From positions 1 to 23,674 of the IMG/VR virus record IMGVR_UViG_3300021197_001061: a stretch of 23,674 nucleotides of DNA; one strand, written 5' to 3'. The DNA is from a virus. Made by a program: the position numbers and the translations under genes. Within the stretch, counting starts at the first letter, position 1. Each line of letters starts with the position of its first letter. Under the pieces are notes generated by a model, which was not told the DNA's origin, searched no databases, and saw only the letters and a program-made list of their open reading frames with translations. Of the stretch, positions 5,719-13,501 are shown in pieces.

Positions 5719-7706
5719 ACAAAAAATTAAAACAAATTGACGAAGCTTGGCTAAAAATAGATGTTGATGAGAAAAGTCTTTTCAACCCAACTTCTTTACT
5801 TAATTCTTCAGACGACGACTTTCATTTGAAGTTGACTTGGTTGATGACTAGACCAGAATACTTCTCCTTTCTTGTTAAACAAGTATTCAATATACAATTA
5901 CTGCCATCCCAAGCGCTTATCTTATACGAACTATGGAACCGTAAGTTTCCAATGCTTATAGCTAGTCGTGGTTTCGGTAAATCATTCATGTTATCGCTAT
6001 ACTGTATGCTTAGAGCATTATTGCTGCCGGGAAGGAAAGTTGTTGTTGTAGGCGCTGCTTTTAGGCAATCTAAAGTTCTTTTTGAGTACATGGAAACTAT
6101 TTGGAACAATTCTCCAATTTTAAGGGATATATGCGATGGAAACTCTGGCCCACGCAGAGATGTTGATCGTTGCGTTATGCGGATTAACGATTCTCGCGTT
6201 ACTTGCCTACCACTTGGCGACGGACAAAAAATTAGGGGTCAAAGAGCTAATGATATTATCTCTGACGAATTTGCTTCTATTCCCCGCGATATTTTCGAGA
6301 CTGTTGTGGCAGGTTTTGCTGCTGTAAGTTCAGACCCTATTGAAAACGTGAAACGTTTAGCGGCAGAAAAGAAAGCGAAAGAACTAGGAGTAAAAATAGA
6401 AGATGAAGATGAAAACACACTAGAAGATAAAGATAATCAAATTATATTGTCGGGTACTGCCTACTATGATTTTAATCACTTCGCTACATACTGGAAAAGA
6501 TGGAAGTCTATCATAAAGAGCAAAGGAGAAGAAAGTAAACTAAGAGAAGTCTTTGGTGGGGACGATGTTCCCGAAAACTTTGACTGGACAGAATACTCTA
6601 TTATGAGAATACCTTACGAGTTGTTACCAGAAGGTTTTATGGATGCCTCACAGGTCGCTAGATCCAAGGCGACAGTTCACGCTGGTATTTATCAAATGGA
6701 GTTCGGGGCAGTGTTTACGCGCGACTCAGAGGGGTTCTTCAAGAGATCCTTGATAGAATCTTGCGTAGTGGACGATAAAGAAACAACAAAAGACTCTAAG
6801 GGTAACGATATTATCTTTGAAGCAAAACTAATGGGCGATCCAAATAAAAAATATGTGTTCGGTGTTGACCCTGCTTCAGAGGTTGACAATTTTAGTATTA
6901 TAATCTTAGAGATCAATCATGATCACAGGAGAATAGTTCACTGCTGGACCACAAATAGGTCTGAACACAAAGAGAAAGTAAAAAGAGGATACTCTACAGA
7001 AACAGACTTTTACTCATACTGCGCTAGGAAAATTAGAGATCTTATGAAATTGTTTCCGTGTGTACACATTGCTATGGATGCTCAGGGTGGAGGTATCGCG
7101 GTAATGGAGTCATTACACGACAAAGATAAGATACAAGAAGGAGAAATAGAGATATGGCCTGTAATTGATGAAGACAAACCTAAAGACACGGACGATCAAA
7201 GAGGATTACATATACTAGAAATGTGCCAGTTTGCCAAGTACGATTGGCTTGCAGAGGCAAATCACGGTCTAAGAAAAGACTTAGAAGACCAAGTTATATT
7301 ATTTCCTAGATTTGACTCTGTAACAGTCGGTATATCAAATATTGACGATGGAATGAAAGGCAGGATGTATGACACCCTAGAAGAGTGTGTTATGGATATA
7401 GAAGAACTTAAAGACGAACTTTCTATGATTCAAATGACCCAAACTGCATCCGGCAGGGATAGGTGGGACACTCCAGAAGTTGTTGTTGCTGCTGGCAAAA
7501 AAAGTAAAATGAGAAAGGACAGATACTCGTCTTTAATAATGGCAAACATGGCGGCAAGAAAAATAGCAAGAACTCCAACCCCAGAGGTATATGAATTCTT
7601 TGGAGGATTTGCAGGTTCTTTACCAAGTCAATCAAAACAGAAGGGTGACGGTAAGTTATACAACGGTCCAAATTGGTTTACGGAAAACATGAAGGATATT
7701 TATTAA
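5715..7706 (+). CDS. terL: Terminase large subunit
   Basis: This 663-aa protein has the two parts of a packaging motor. The N-terminal ATPase holds the Walker A-like SRGFGKS (84-90), the Walker B IISDEF (181-186, D184/E185) and a coupling-type segment LSGTAYYDF near residue 240. The C-terminal nuclease of RNase H fold holds FGVDPASEVDNFS (D385 as the first metal ligand), IAMDAQGGG (D455) and a later acidic stretch. It drives DNA into the prohead and cuts concatemers. It is slightly longer than T4 gp17, partly through an acidic Lys/Glu insert at about residues 215-240. It starts at the ClpP-like gene stop (ATGA) and is followed by a 56-base gap with a promoter before the portal. The call is very secure. 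Confidence 0.95.
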   Translation: MNKKLKQIDEAWLKIDVDEKSLFNPTSLLNSSDDDFHLKLTWLMTRPEYFSFLVKQVFNIQLLPSQALILYELWNRKFPMLIASRGFGKSFMLSLYCMLRALLLPGRKVVVVGAAFRQSKVLFEYMETIWNNSPILRDICDGNSGPRRDVDRCVMRINDSRVTCLPLGDGQKIRGQRANDIISDEFASIPRDIFETVVAGFAAVSSDPIENVKRLAAEKKAKELGVKIEDEDENTLEDKDNQIILSGTAYYDFNHFATYWKRWKSIIKSKGEESKLREVFGGDDVPENFDWTEYSIMRIPYELLPEGFMDASQVARSKATVHAGIYQMEFGAVFTRDSEGFFKRSLIESCVVDDKETTKDSKGNDIIFEAKLMGDPNKKYVFGVDPASEVDNFSIIILEINHDHRRIVHCWTTNRSEHKEKVKRGYSTETDFYSYCARKIRDLMKLFPCVHIAMDAQGGGIAVMESLHDKDKIQEGEIEIWPVIDEDKPKDTDDQRGLHILEMCQFAKYDWLAEANHGLRKDLEDQVILFPRFDSVTVGISNIDDGMKGRMYDTLEECVMDIEELKDELSMIQMTQTASGRDRWDTPEVVVAAGKKSKMRKDRYSSLIMANMAARKIARTPTPEVYEFFGGFAGSLPSQSKQKGDGKLYNGPNWFTENMKDIY

Positions 7707-7709
7707 TCT

Positions 7710-7719
7710 GTGTATAATA
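7710..7719 (+). promoter_or_regulatory. Candidate late promoter before portal (GTGTATAATA)
   Basis: GTGTATAATA lies directly after the terminase stop and ends 43 bases before the portal ATG. A TATAAT box (7713-7718) sits in it, with TG at 7709-7710. No match to TTGACA occurs 16-18 bases upstream (the sequence there reads TGAAGG). The same element occurs at 936, 9808, 12950 and 22462. I read it as a -10-only late promoter for the phage sigma factor. Confidence 0.6.
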
Positions 7720-7762
7720 CAATAACAATCCGATTGCAATCCAAATACCAAAAAGGAACCCG

Positions 7763-9778
7763 ATGAATAAAGATAAATCTTTGATAACTTGGAATGATTC
7801 TGACGCTTCAAGCAAAGCGATTGCGTTTGATCAGTTCGCAAAAGCAGGGGAAGATTACGCAGGTATAACCAAAGCTAATCATCTAAGAGATTTTAAAGAT
7901 ATAGAGTCAAACAGATCTGTTCGTCCGGGTTTTAGAACATCTGATTATCACGCATTTAGACCAGAAGAACGAGTTCCTTACAGGCAAAAACGTGCTATAA
8001 AAATGTGCATGGATGCCTACGAAAAGGTCGGAATTATTAGAAATGTAATTGACCTTATGGGTGATTTTGGATGCCAAGGTATAAACATAGTACACGAAAA
8101 CAAAAGTGTAGAAAAGTTTTATCAACAATGGTTTAAAAAATGCAGCGGCAAAGAAAGGTCAGAAAGGTTTCTCAACTTACTATATAGATCTGGTCAAGTT
8201 CCTGTTTACAGAAGTTATGCTAACCTGACGCCAGAAGTTGTAAAGTATGTAAAATCAATCGGTCAAGACATAACCGTAGAAGTACCCAGCTTTGAAAAGA
8301 ATCAAATACCTTGGAGATACAATTTCTTCAATCCAGTGTCGCTTGATATTAAAGATAGTAATATAAACCTATTCTTAGGTACTAAAAATTTCGAGATATC
8401 ACCTTCAAGTTTTTTAGATAACTTCAAGGACGGTTCTATCCCTGCTCATATGTTAGATACTCTTCCTGTAGACATAAAGAAAAGAATCAAAAACGGGGAA
8501 AGGAAAATAACACTAGACCCAGAAAGACTTTCTATGTTTTACTATAAGAAAGATGATTGGTCTAACTGGGCAAACCCCTTGATCTACGCGATACTTGACG
8601 ATGTTATAATGTTAGAAAAAATGAGACTTGCTGACTTATCTGCTTTAGATGGAGCAATCTCAAATATCAGACTATGGACCCTTGGTAATCTAGATCATAA
8701 AATTCTACCAAACAAAGCCGCCATTAATAAACTTAGAGACATATTAGCAAGTAATGTTGGTGGAGGTACTATGGAGTTGGTGTGGGGTCCAGAACTTTCT
8801 TACACAGAGTCAAATAGTCAAGTATACAAGTTTTTAGGTTCTGAAAAGTACAACTCTGTCCTAAATAGCATTTACGCTGGTCTAGGTGTTCCTCCTACGC
8901 TTACGGGAATGGCAGGTAATGGTGGTGGGTTTACAAATAACTTTATATCCCTTAAAACTCTTGTTGAAAGATTGCAATACGGTAGAGATCAACTAACCGC
9001 ATTCTGGGAGAAGGAATGTGAAATAGTGCGGAAGGCAATGGGTTTCAGAAAGTCTCCACACATAATGTACGATCAAATGAGTCTATCTGACGAGTCTTCT
9101 GAGAAAAACCTATTAATACAACTTGCTGATAGAGATATTATCTCACATGAGACAGTACTTGAAAGATTTAAAGAAGTTCCTTCGGTTGAGAAAATGAGGT
9201 TAAAGAGAGAGGACAAATCTAGAGACTTAGATAACTTGCCGGAAAAAGCTAGTCCATTCCATAACCCTAATCACGGACAAGAACTTGAAAAGATAGACAA
9301 GCAAGCAAAAATTAACGAAAAAGTAGCGGACAAAAAAGAATCTCAAAAACCCATCAATCCTAATGGACGACCTCCAGCGAAAACCGATGAGGGACCAAGG
9401 AAGAAAAGAGTGGAAACGCCAAGGTCAAAACCCGGAGTTGCCGAACTAATAGTATGGGCAAATGCTTCCTTTGACAAGATATCTGAAATAACAAACGAGG
9501 CGTACTTGTCTGTAAAATCAAAAAAGAACATGCGATCTTTAAATAAAGCAGAAGCAAAAGAGTTAGAAGAGTTAAAGATACATGTCCTATCTAATCTACA
9601 ACCTATGTCCGAGGTAAATGTTGATAACGTCAGGAAGGTTATAGGTTCTACAAGAAAGATGCCTGAAAAACTCAAAAATCAACTTGACACACTAAATATC
9701 AATTTAGAAAACATGAATATGGAAAACTTCAGAAGACATGCTATTTCATGTTATGTGGAGTGTTTTTTAGGCAGTTAA
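7763..9778 (+). CDS. Portal protein
   Basis: The call rests on position directly after the large terminase and before the prohead protease, the 671-aa size, and a portal-like sequence. Near the N-terminus there is a YEKVGIIRNVIDLMGDFG segment (residues about 90-107), followed by alternating strands. Around residues 345-400 is the Gly/Asn-rich GVPPTLTGMAGNGGGFTNN stretch, much like the active-loop region of portals that begin LGVPP. The last 190 residues are Lys/Glu-rich and helical, likely a C-terminal crown. The portal forms the dodecameric ring at one vertex through which DNA enters. AAGGAA precedes the ATG. The last 40 residues do not look truncated, and the gene ends 55 bases before the protease gene. 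Confidence 0.88.
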   Translation: MNKDKSLITWNDSDASSKAIAFDQFAKAGEDYAGITKANHLRDFKDIESNRSVRPGFRTSDYHAFRPEERVPYRQKRAIKMCMDAYEKVGIIRNVIDLMGDFGCQGINIVHENKSVEKFYQQWFKKCSGKERSERFLNLLYRSGQVPVYRSYANLTPEVVKYVKSIGQDITVEVPSFEKNQIPWRYNFFNPVSLDIKDSNINLFLGTKNFEISPSSFLDNFKDGSIPAHMLDTLPVDIKKRIKNGERKITLDPERLSMFYYKKDDWSNWANPLIYAILDDVIMLEKMRLADLSALDGAISNIRLWTLGNLDHKILPNKAAINKLRDILASNVGGGTMELVWGPELSYTESNSQVYKFLGSEKYNSVLNSIYAGLGVPPTLTGMAGNGGGFTNNFISLKTLVERLQYGRDQLTAFWEKECEIVRKAMGFRKSPHIMYDQMSLSDESSEKNLLIQLADRDIISHETVLERFKEVPSVEKMRLKREDKSRDLDNLPEKASPFHNPNHGQELEKIDKQAKINEKVADKKESQKPINPNGRPPAKTDEGPRKKRVETPRSKPGVAELIVWANASFDKISEITNEAYLSVKSKKNMRSLNKAEAKELEELKIHVLSNLQPMSEVNVDNVRKVIGSTRKMPEKLKNQLDTLNINLENMNMENFRRHAISCYVECFLGS

Positions 9779-9807
9779 TCTTGTTTTTTTAAAAAATTAT
9801 AATTTTT

Positions 9808-9817
9808 GTGTATACTA
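9808..9817 (+). promoter_or_regulatory. Candidate late promoter before prohead protease (GTGTATACTA)
   Basis: GTGTATACTA ends 16 bases before the ATG at 9834, with AGGTG as ribosome binding site between. The region upstream is an A/T run (9783-9802) with no usable -35 box. The transcript leader would be very short, so the site is the weakest of the five by spacing, but its core fits the GTGTATAnT(A/T) pattern. Confidence 0.5.
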
Positions 9818-9833
9818 ATTGTAGAGGTGATAC

Positions 9834-11330
9834 ATGACAATAAAAATATTCCAAAACGAAATAAACGACGGCATTGGCGAACTCGTAAAGAGTACGGCTA
9901 GTGTTGCGTATTGTTCTCAAGCTACTACCTTCAGAGGGCAGCAGTTTTCCGAAAGGCTTGCGAGCGCTATGGAAAATACAGAAATTGCTGAAAAAATATT
10001 AGCAGAGAACAAAGACCAAATAGATCTCTATTATCTAGAGTCTGTTTTGGTTTCTTGTGGTTGGAACAAAAATGACGACGTGTTTATGCCAGAGGCGACT
10101 TGGGCGGCGCGTAGCACCCCAGAAGATAAACAATTTAACTTTATGCACGATGAAAACGATATCATTGGGCATATTACTGGTAGTTATGTCCTAGGTAAAG
10201 ATGGCAAAGCTGTTTCTGACGAACAGGAAATGCCAGAAGACTTCGATATAATTACTCAGGCAGTTCTTTACAATAGCTGGACTAACAGTGAAAATAAAGA
10301 AAGAATGGATCAAATTATAGCAGAGATAGAAGAAGGCAAATGGTATGTTTCTATGGAATGTCTATTTGCTGGATTTGATTATGCTCTGTCAAACGAAGAC
10401 GGTTTGAAGAAGGTTTTAGCGAGAGATGAAGAATCTTCTTTCTTAACAAAACATCTTAGATCTTACGGCGGTAGCGGTGAGTATCAAGGTTATAAAATTG
10501 GTAGAGCGCTAAAGAACATTGCCTTTTCGGGTAAGGGTCTTGTCTCTAAACCAGCCAATCCACGAAGTGTAATTTTAAAAAGTGTAGCTTTTAATTTAGA
10601 TGGCGACTCTCAATTCGATATAGGAGAATTTAATATGTCAGATAATGTACTTGAAAAGCAATTGGCAGAAGTTCGTGAAGAACTTGTTTCTGCTAAAGCT
10701 GAAAACGAAGCTATCAAGGCTAAAATTGAAGAAGCAAAAGACAAAGAGTTTGCTTCTAAGGTAGAAGCTTTTGAGGCAACTGTAGAAGAAAAAGATGCAA
10801 GCATTGCAGAACTTGAAGAGAATATCAAAAGTTCACAAGCTCGTATCGCTGAGTTGGAAGATACTCTTGCTAAGTCGCAAGAAGAACTTACTGTCGCCAT
10901 GAAAGAAATGGACGACATGAAGAAGAAAGAGAAATCCCAAAAGAGAGTTGCTGCTCTCGTAGAGGCTGGTTTCGACCAAGAACAAGCAGAAGAAACACTT
11001 GCTGCTTTTGAAAGTGTAAATGACGAGTCTTTCGACGTTATTCTTGCGGCAATGACTGAAAAGTTGCTCAAGGGAAAGAAAGACAAAAAAGACGACGAAG
11101 CTGAAGCAGCGATGCCTCCAGCGCTTAAAGAAGCAATCGAAAAGAAGAAAAAAGAGAAAGAAGCAAAAGCTGACGAAGAGGCTGAAGCTGAAGTAACTCC
11201 AGAACTTCTTGAAGATGTCGAAACTTCTGAAGCAACTTTAATTGATGCTACGGAGCAAGTAGACGAAGTAGAATCAACAAGAGCTAGCATTTCTGACTGG
11301 CTTTCAAATAACGTACTTTCAACTAAGTAA
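9834..11330 (+). CDS. Prohead protease with C-terminal scaffold
   Basis: Residues 1-250 match T4 gp21-type and HK97-type prohead proteases. LYYLESVLVSCGWNKNDDVF (65-84) is followed by FNFMHDENDIIGHI with His105, then KWYVSMECLFAG with Ser173 as nucleophile, and ends in the typical NIAFSGKGLVSKPANPRSVI (229-247). Residues about 268-450 are a long charged coiled coil rich in Glu, Lys and Ala, and the end (450-498) is acidic; this half looks like a scaffold. The protein would therefore assemble the prohead and then cut the scaffold and capsid. An internal start at 10635 can yield the scaffold alone (see that entry). Length is 498 aa, about double a lone protease, which supports a fusion. Confidence 0.88.
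   Translation: MTIKIFQNEINDGIGELVKSTASVAYCSQATTFRGQQFSERLASAMENTEIAEKILAENKDQIDLYYLESVLVSCGWNKNDDVFMPEATWAARSTPEDKQFNFMHDENDIIGHITGSYVLGKDGKAVSDEQEMPEDFDIITQAVLYNSWTNSENKERMDQIIAEIEEGKWYVSMECLFAGFDYALSNEDGLKKVLARDEESSFLTKHLRSYGGSGEYQGYKIGRALKNIAFSGKGLVSKPANPRSVILKSVAFNLDGDSQFDIGEFNMSDNVLEKQLAEVREELVSAKAENEAIKAKIEEAKDKEFASKVEAFEATVEEKDASIAELEENIKSSQARIAELEDTLAKSQEELTVAMKEMDDMKKKEKSQKRVAALVEAGFDQEQAEETLAAFESVNDESFDVILAAMTEKLLKGKKDKKDDEAEAAMPPALKEAIEKKKKEKEAKADEEAEAEVTPELLEDVETSEATLIDATEQVDEVESTRASISDWLSNNVLSTK
10621..10637 (+). promoter_or_regulatory. Internal ribosome binding site and start for scaffold
   Basis: TAGGAG (10621-10626) sits eight bases before an in-frame ATG (10635). The arrangement is nearly the same as for the neighbouring capsid genes, where AGGAG precedes the ATG through a short AT-rich spacer (11338-11353 and 11846-11862). 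A strong site inside a coding frame, exactly at the protease/scaffold border, is unlikely to be chance. Confidence 0.7.
10635..11330 (+). CDS. Nested scaffold protein from internal start
   Basis: The internal ATG (residue 268 of the full protein) would give a 231-residue product, MSDNVLEKQLAEVREELVSA onward. It is almost wholly a charged coiled coil with an acidic, Ala/Glu-rich tail, the usual composition of head scaffolds. It lacks the protease catalytic residues His105 and Ser173, so it can be made in excess and be a substrate of the longer form. Lambda C/Nu3 is the established example of such nesting. The ribosome binding site and the domain border are visible; actual separate translation is inference. 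Confidence 0.7.
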   Translation: MSDNVLEKQLAEVREELVSAKAENEAIKAKIEEAKDKEFASKVEAFEATVEEKDASIAELEENIKSSQARIAELEDTLAKSQEELTVAMKEMDDMKKKEKSQKRVAALVEAGFDQEQAEETLAAFESVNDESFDVILAAMTEKLLKGKKDKKDDEAEAAMPPALKEAIEKKKKEKEAKADEEAEAEVTPELLEDVETSEATLIDATEQVDEVESTRASISDWLSNNVLSTK

Positions 11331-11350
11331 TCATAATAGGAGATTTAACT

Positions 11351-11836
11351 ATGGCTCTCAAAGCAGATAGATATGAAGAATCAACAGACATCAGCTTCTT
11401 TTATGATGCTGGTACTGCAACTCGCGGTGGCGCAGTTGCTCTTGACGCAACTAATGCTTCAGGTGCAGCAATGGACCAAGGTGAGAACAAAGTTGCTTAT
11501 GTAGCGGCAACAAAGAATAGCGTTCCGGTTGGAATTTTGCTTAACGATGTGGTCAATAAAGACCTAACAAGAACTCACCTTAATCAATATAAGGATGAAG
11601 TTCAAAAGGGCGGTAAGGTTACTGTGCTTACCCGTGGTTGGGTTGTCACCAATAACATCACTGGTAATCCCGGTGCTGGTGACGTTGCGTATCTTGACGA
11701 AACCACAGCAGGTAACGTAGGAAATGCAACTGACCTCAGTTACTCTTCTGGAGTAATGGCAGTCGGTCGTTTCATGACCAATCAAGACGCAGATGGTTAT
11801 GCTAAACTTTACGTCAATCTTCCAAACCTTGGTTAA
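11351..11836 (+). CDS. Probable head decoration protein
   Basis: A 161-aa protein that starts MALKADRYEESTDISFFY. It is rich in Gly, Ala, Thr and Asn with few charged helices, so it should be all-beta. Segments such as AVALDATNASG, VPVGILLNDV, GKVTVLTRGWVVTNNI and GVMAVGRFMTNQDADGYAKL have the look of small capsid-stabilising proteins that sit just before the major capsid gene. Genes in this place (protease/scaffold, then a small beta protein, then major capsid) usually code for such decoration proteins. AGGAG precedes the ATG by eight bases. It is separated from the capsid gene by only 23 bases, so both are likely translated at high levels. Position carries most of the weight. Confidence 0.6.
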   Translation: MALKADRYEESTDISFFYDAGTATRGGAVALDATNASGAAMDQGENKVAYVAATKNSVPVGILLNDVVNKDLTRTHLNQYKDEVQKGGKVTVLTRGWVVTNNITGNPGAGDVAYLDETTAGNVGNATDLSYSSGVMAVGRFMTNQDADGYAKLYVNLPNLG

Positions 11837-11859
11837 TAAATAAACAGGAGAATTAAATA

Positions 11860-12867
11860 ATGTCATATACAGAAAGACCTAGCGAAGAATTTATTTCAGT
11901 ACTTCGCAAATGTGGTGACTCCGATATGGAAGTCGCCCTTGCAGCACAAAGAGAATTTGCCAAGGCTTTGGAACTTCCTTTGCGTAAAGGCGTTCTTATC
12001 GGAAATATCCTCGGTAATATTTTCGAGACTATCAATGTAGAACCGGGCGGAAGCACTGAGTATCCTCTCGATTTGCTTTCTCCGGGACTTGAGGGTGAGC
12101 ATGTTGCTTACACTAATCCGGGTCATGGTCGCGTTCCTGAGCGCGCAGTCGAAAGCGATTACGTCATGATTCCAACGTACAGCATTGCAAGTAGCATCGA
12201 CTTCTTGCTCCGCTATGCTCGCGAAGCACGTTGGGACATTACTGCTCGCGCTATGCAGGTTCTTGAGGCAGGTTTTGTCAAGAAGATGAACGATGACGGT
12301 TGGCACACACTTTTGGCTGCTGGCGTTGATCGTAACATCTTGGTTTATGATGGTGACGCAACTGCTGGCATGTTCTCAAAGAGACTTGTTAGCTTGCTTC
12401 AAACTGTCATGCGCAGAAATGCTGGTGGTAACACCGGAAGTGGAGATCGTGGTCGCTTGACAGACCTTTACGTTTCTCCAGAGGCGCTTGAAGATGTTCG
12501 CAACTGGGGTTTTGATCAGGTTTCTGATGCAACCAGAACTGCGATCTACAATGCTGGTGGAGATGGCGCTCCTATCACCAATATCTTTGGTGTAAATCTT
12601 CACGACCTTGACGAACTCGGAGAAGGTCAAGAGTATCAAACTTTCTTTGAGAATGGTCTTGGCGGTTCTGTCCAAGGAAGTGACTCAGAACTTGTTGTTG
12701 GTCTTGACCAAGGTGCAAACGACAGTTTCGTTATGCCAATGAAGCAGCAAGTTTCTATTCACGAAGATCCTACCCTCCATCGTCAGCAGAGAGTTGGTTG
12801 GTACGGTTTCGCTGAACTTGGTTTCGGTGTCCTTGATAACCGTAGAGTTATTCTCGGAAGCTTCTAA
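11860..12867 (+). CDS. Major capsid protein
   Basis: A 335-residue protein placed where the major capsid protein is expected, after protease/scaffold and decoration genes and with a strong terminator behind it. It has an N-terminal helical region, a VEPGGSTEYPLDLL stretch, a long helix (RYAREARWDITARAMQVLEAG) like the spine of the HK97 fold, RLTDLYVSPEALEDVRNWG as the typical strand-helix of an A-domain, and FVMPMKQQVSIHEDP followed by LHRQQRVGWYGFAELGFGVLD at the end, as in many HK97-fold capsid proteins. Codon use shifts to more GC-rich, frequently used codons than in neighbouring genes, as expected for the most abundant virion protein. AGGAG lies nine bases before the ATG. The fold is inferred from composition and order rather than structure. 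Confidence 0.9.
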   Translation: MSYTERPSEEFISVLRKCGDSDMEVALAAQREFAKALELPLRKGVLIGNILGNIFETINVEPGGSTEYPLDLLSPGLEGEHVAYTNPGHGRVPERAVESDYVMIPTYSIASSIDFLLRYAREARWDITARAMQVLEAGFVKKMNDDGWHTLLAAGVDRNILVYDGDATAGMFSKRLVSLLQTVMRRNAGGNTGSGDRGRLTDLYVSPEALEDVRNWGFDQVSDATRTAIYNAGGDGAPITNIFGVNLHDLDELGEGQEYQTFFENGLGGSVQGSDSELVVGLDQGANDSFVMPMKQQVSIHEDPTLHRQQRVGWYGFAELGFGVLDNRRVILGSF

Positions 12868-12868
12868 T

Positions 12869-12888
12869 TATACTAACAATTTAGTATA
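12869..12888. repeat. 8-bp perfect inverted repeat after capsid gene
   Basis: TATACTAA and TTAGTATA are separated by four bases (CAAT). The arms begin two bases after the capsid stop codon. As RNA they would form a weak AU-rich hairpin just before the terminator and could guard the 3' end. No protein-binding role can be shown. Confidence 0.5.
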
Positions 12889-12894
12889 TCTAAT

Positions 12895-12931
12895 GGAGAG
12901 GTGGTTCAAAAGAATCGCCTTTCCTTTTTTT
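12895..12931 (+). terminator. Intrinsic terminator of the head operon
   Basis: A 13-base-pair stem (12895-12907 with 12912-12924) includes three G-T pairs, closes on an AAAA loop and is followed by seven Ts (12925-12931). It lies 27 bases after the major capsid stop and points rightward. It is the clearest intrinsic terminator in the window and separates the head genes from the fibre genes, which have their own promoter at 12950. Confidence 0.9.
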
Positions 12932-12949
12932 ATGTCTACGCAAATAAAT

Positions 12950-12964
12950 GTGTATAGTACTATA
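12950..12964 (+). promoter_or_regulatory. Candidate late promoter of the fibre block (GTGTATAGTA)
   Basis: GTGTATAGTA (12950-12959) lies just after the terminator and ends 42 bases before the ATG at 13002. It overlaps the palindrome TATAGTACTATA (12953-12964). No TTGACA-like box is at 12930-12935 (TTTATG). A terminator followed by this element before a new gene block strongly suggests a real promoter. Confidence 0.65.
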
Positions 12965-13001
12965 TACATGTATGTTTAGGACTTGTTTTTAGGAGCAAAA
13001 T

Positions 13002-13493
13002 ATGTCAGCACTATCAGATTATGTAGAATCTGGTTTACTAGACCATATCTTTCGCGGGGGTTCTTTCCCCAAGCCATCTTATTTGTCAATTGCACTGTGT
13101 AGCGGTACACCTTTAGACAATCAATCTGGCGTTGATATGGGAGAATTACCACAATTTTACAGCGACGGCACAACATCAACAGGTTACGAAAGAATTCTTA
13201 TCGGTCCCCCTGCGGATTCTGGAGATGCTTTTTGGAAATTTTACGAAGAAGATTATAATGTCGGCAGCGGTGTTATTAAGAATTGCGATAAAATTATATG
13301 GAATACAGCAACAAAAGACCCAGCAAATACAGACTTTGGATGGGGTTGGGTTTCTGGAATAGCAATAATGGATCACCATACAATTGGATCTGGAAATATA
13401 ATAATGAGAGCTCAACTAGATAACCCAAGGATAGTTTATGCGGGTGACACATTAATGTTTGATGCGGAAAAACTTCTCGTTAGCTTTAAATAA
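13002..13493 (+). CDS. Phage virion structural protein (163 aa)
   Basis: It starts MSALSDYVESGLLDHIFRGG, continues PSYLSIALCSGTPLDNQSGV, has a FGWGWVSGIAIMDHHTIGSG segment in the last third and ends GDTLMFDAEKLLVSFK. This order (an S-A-L-S-D-Y helix, an L-x-I-A-L strand, a W-containing G-x-A-I-x-D strand, and a GDTL...F end) is one I recognise from small proteins next to tail or fibre genes in many phages; their structure suggests a beta-sandwich virion part. I do not know an exact function. AGGAG precedes the ATG by six bases. The gene is the first after the capsid terminator and lies eight bases before the giant fibre gene, so it may be a base or adaptor for it. Confidence 0.6.
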   Translation: MSALSDYVESGLLDHIFRGGSFPKPSYLSIALCSGTPLDNQSGVDMGELPQFYSDGTTSTGYERILIGPPADSGDAFWKFYEEDYNVGSGVIKNCDKIIWNTATKDPANTDFGWGWVSGIAIMDHHTIGSGNIIMRAQLDNPRIVYAGDTLMFDAEKLLVSFK

Positions 13494-13501
13494 GGTCCAA
13501 A

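Noticed and set aside
6136-6327. Forward hydrophobic 63-codon frame within terL
   Set aside because: It lies entirely inside the secure terminase frame and has no ribosome binding site; the hydrophobic look is an off-frame effect.
9779-9806. T-run and A-run after the portal gene as a terminator
   Set aside because: There is no GC-containing stem before the T-run. The A/T arms alone are too weak for intrinsic termination.
10610-11290. Long reverse frame (226 codons) opposite the scaffold
   Set aside because: Its Ser/Ala-rich low-complexity translation is the mirror of Glu/Ala/Lys codons in the scaffold region. No start signal was seen.
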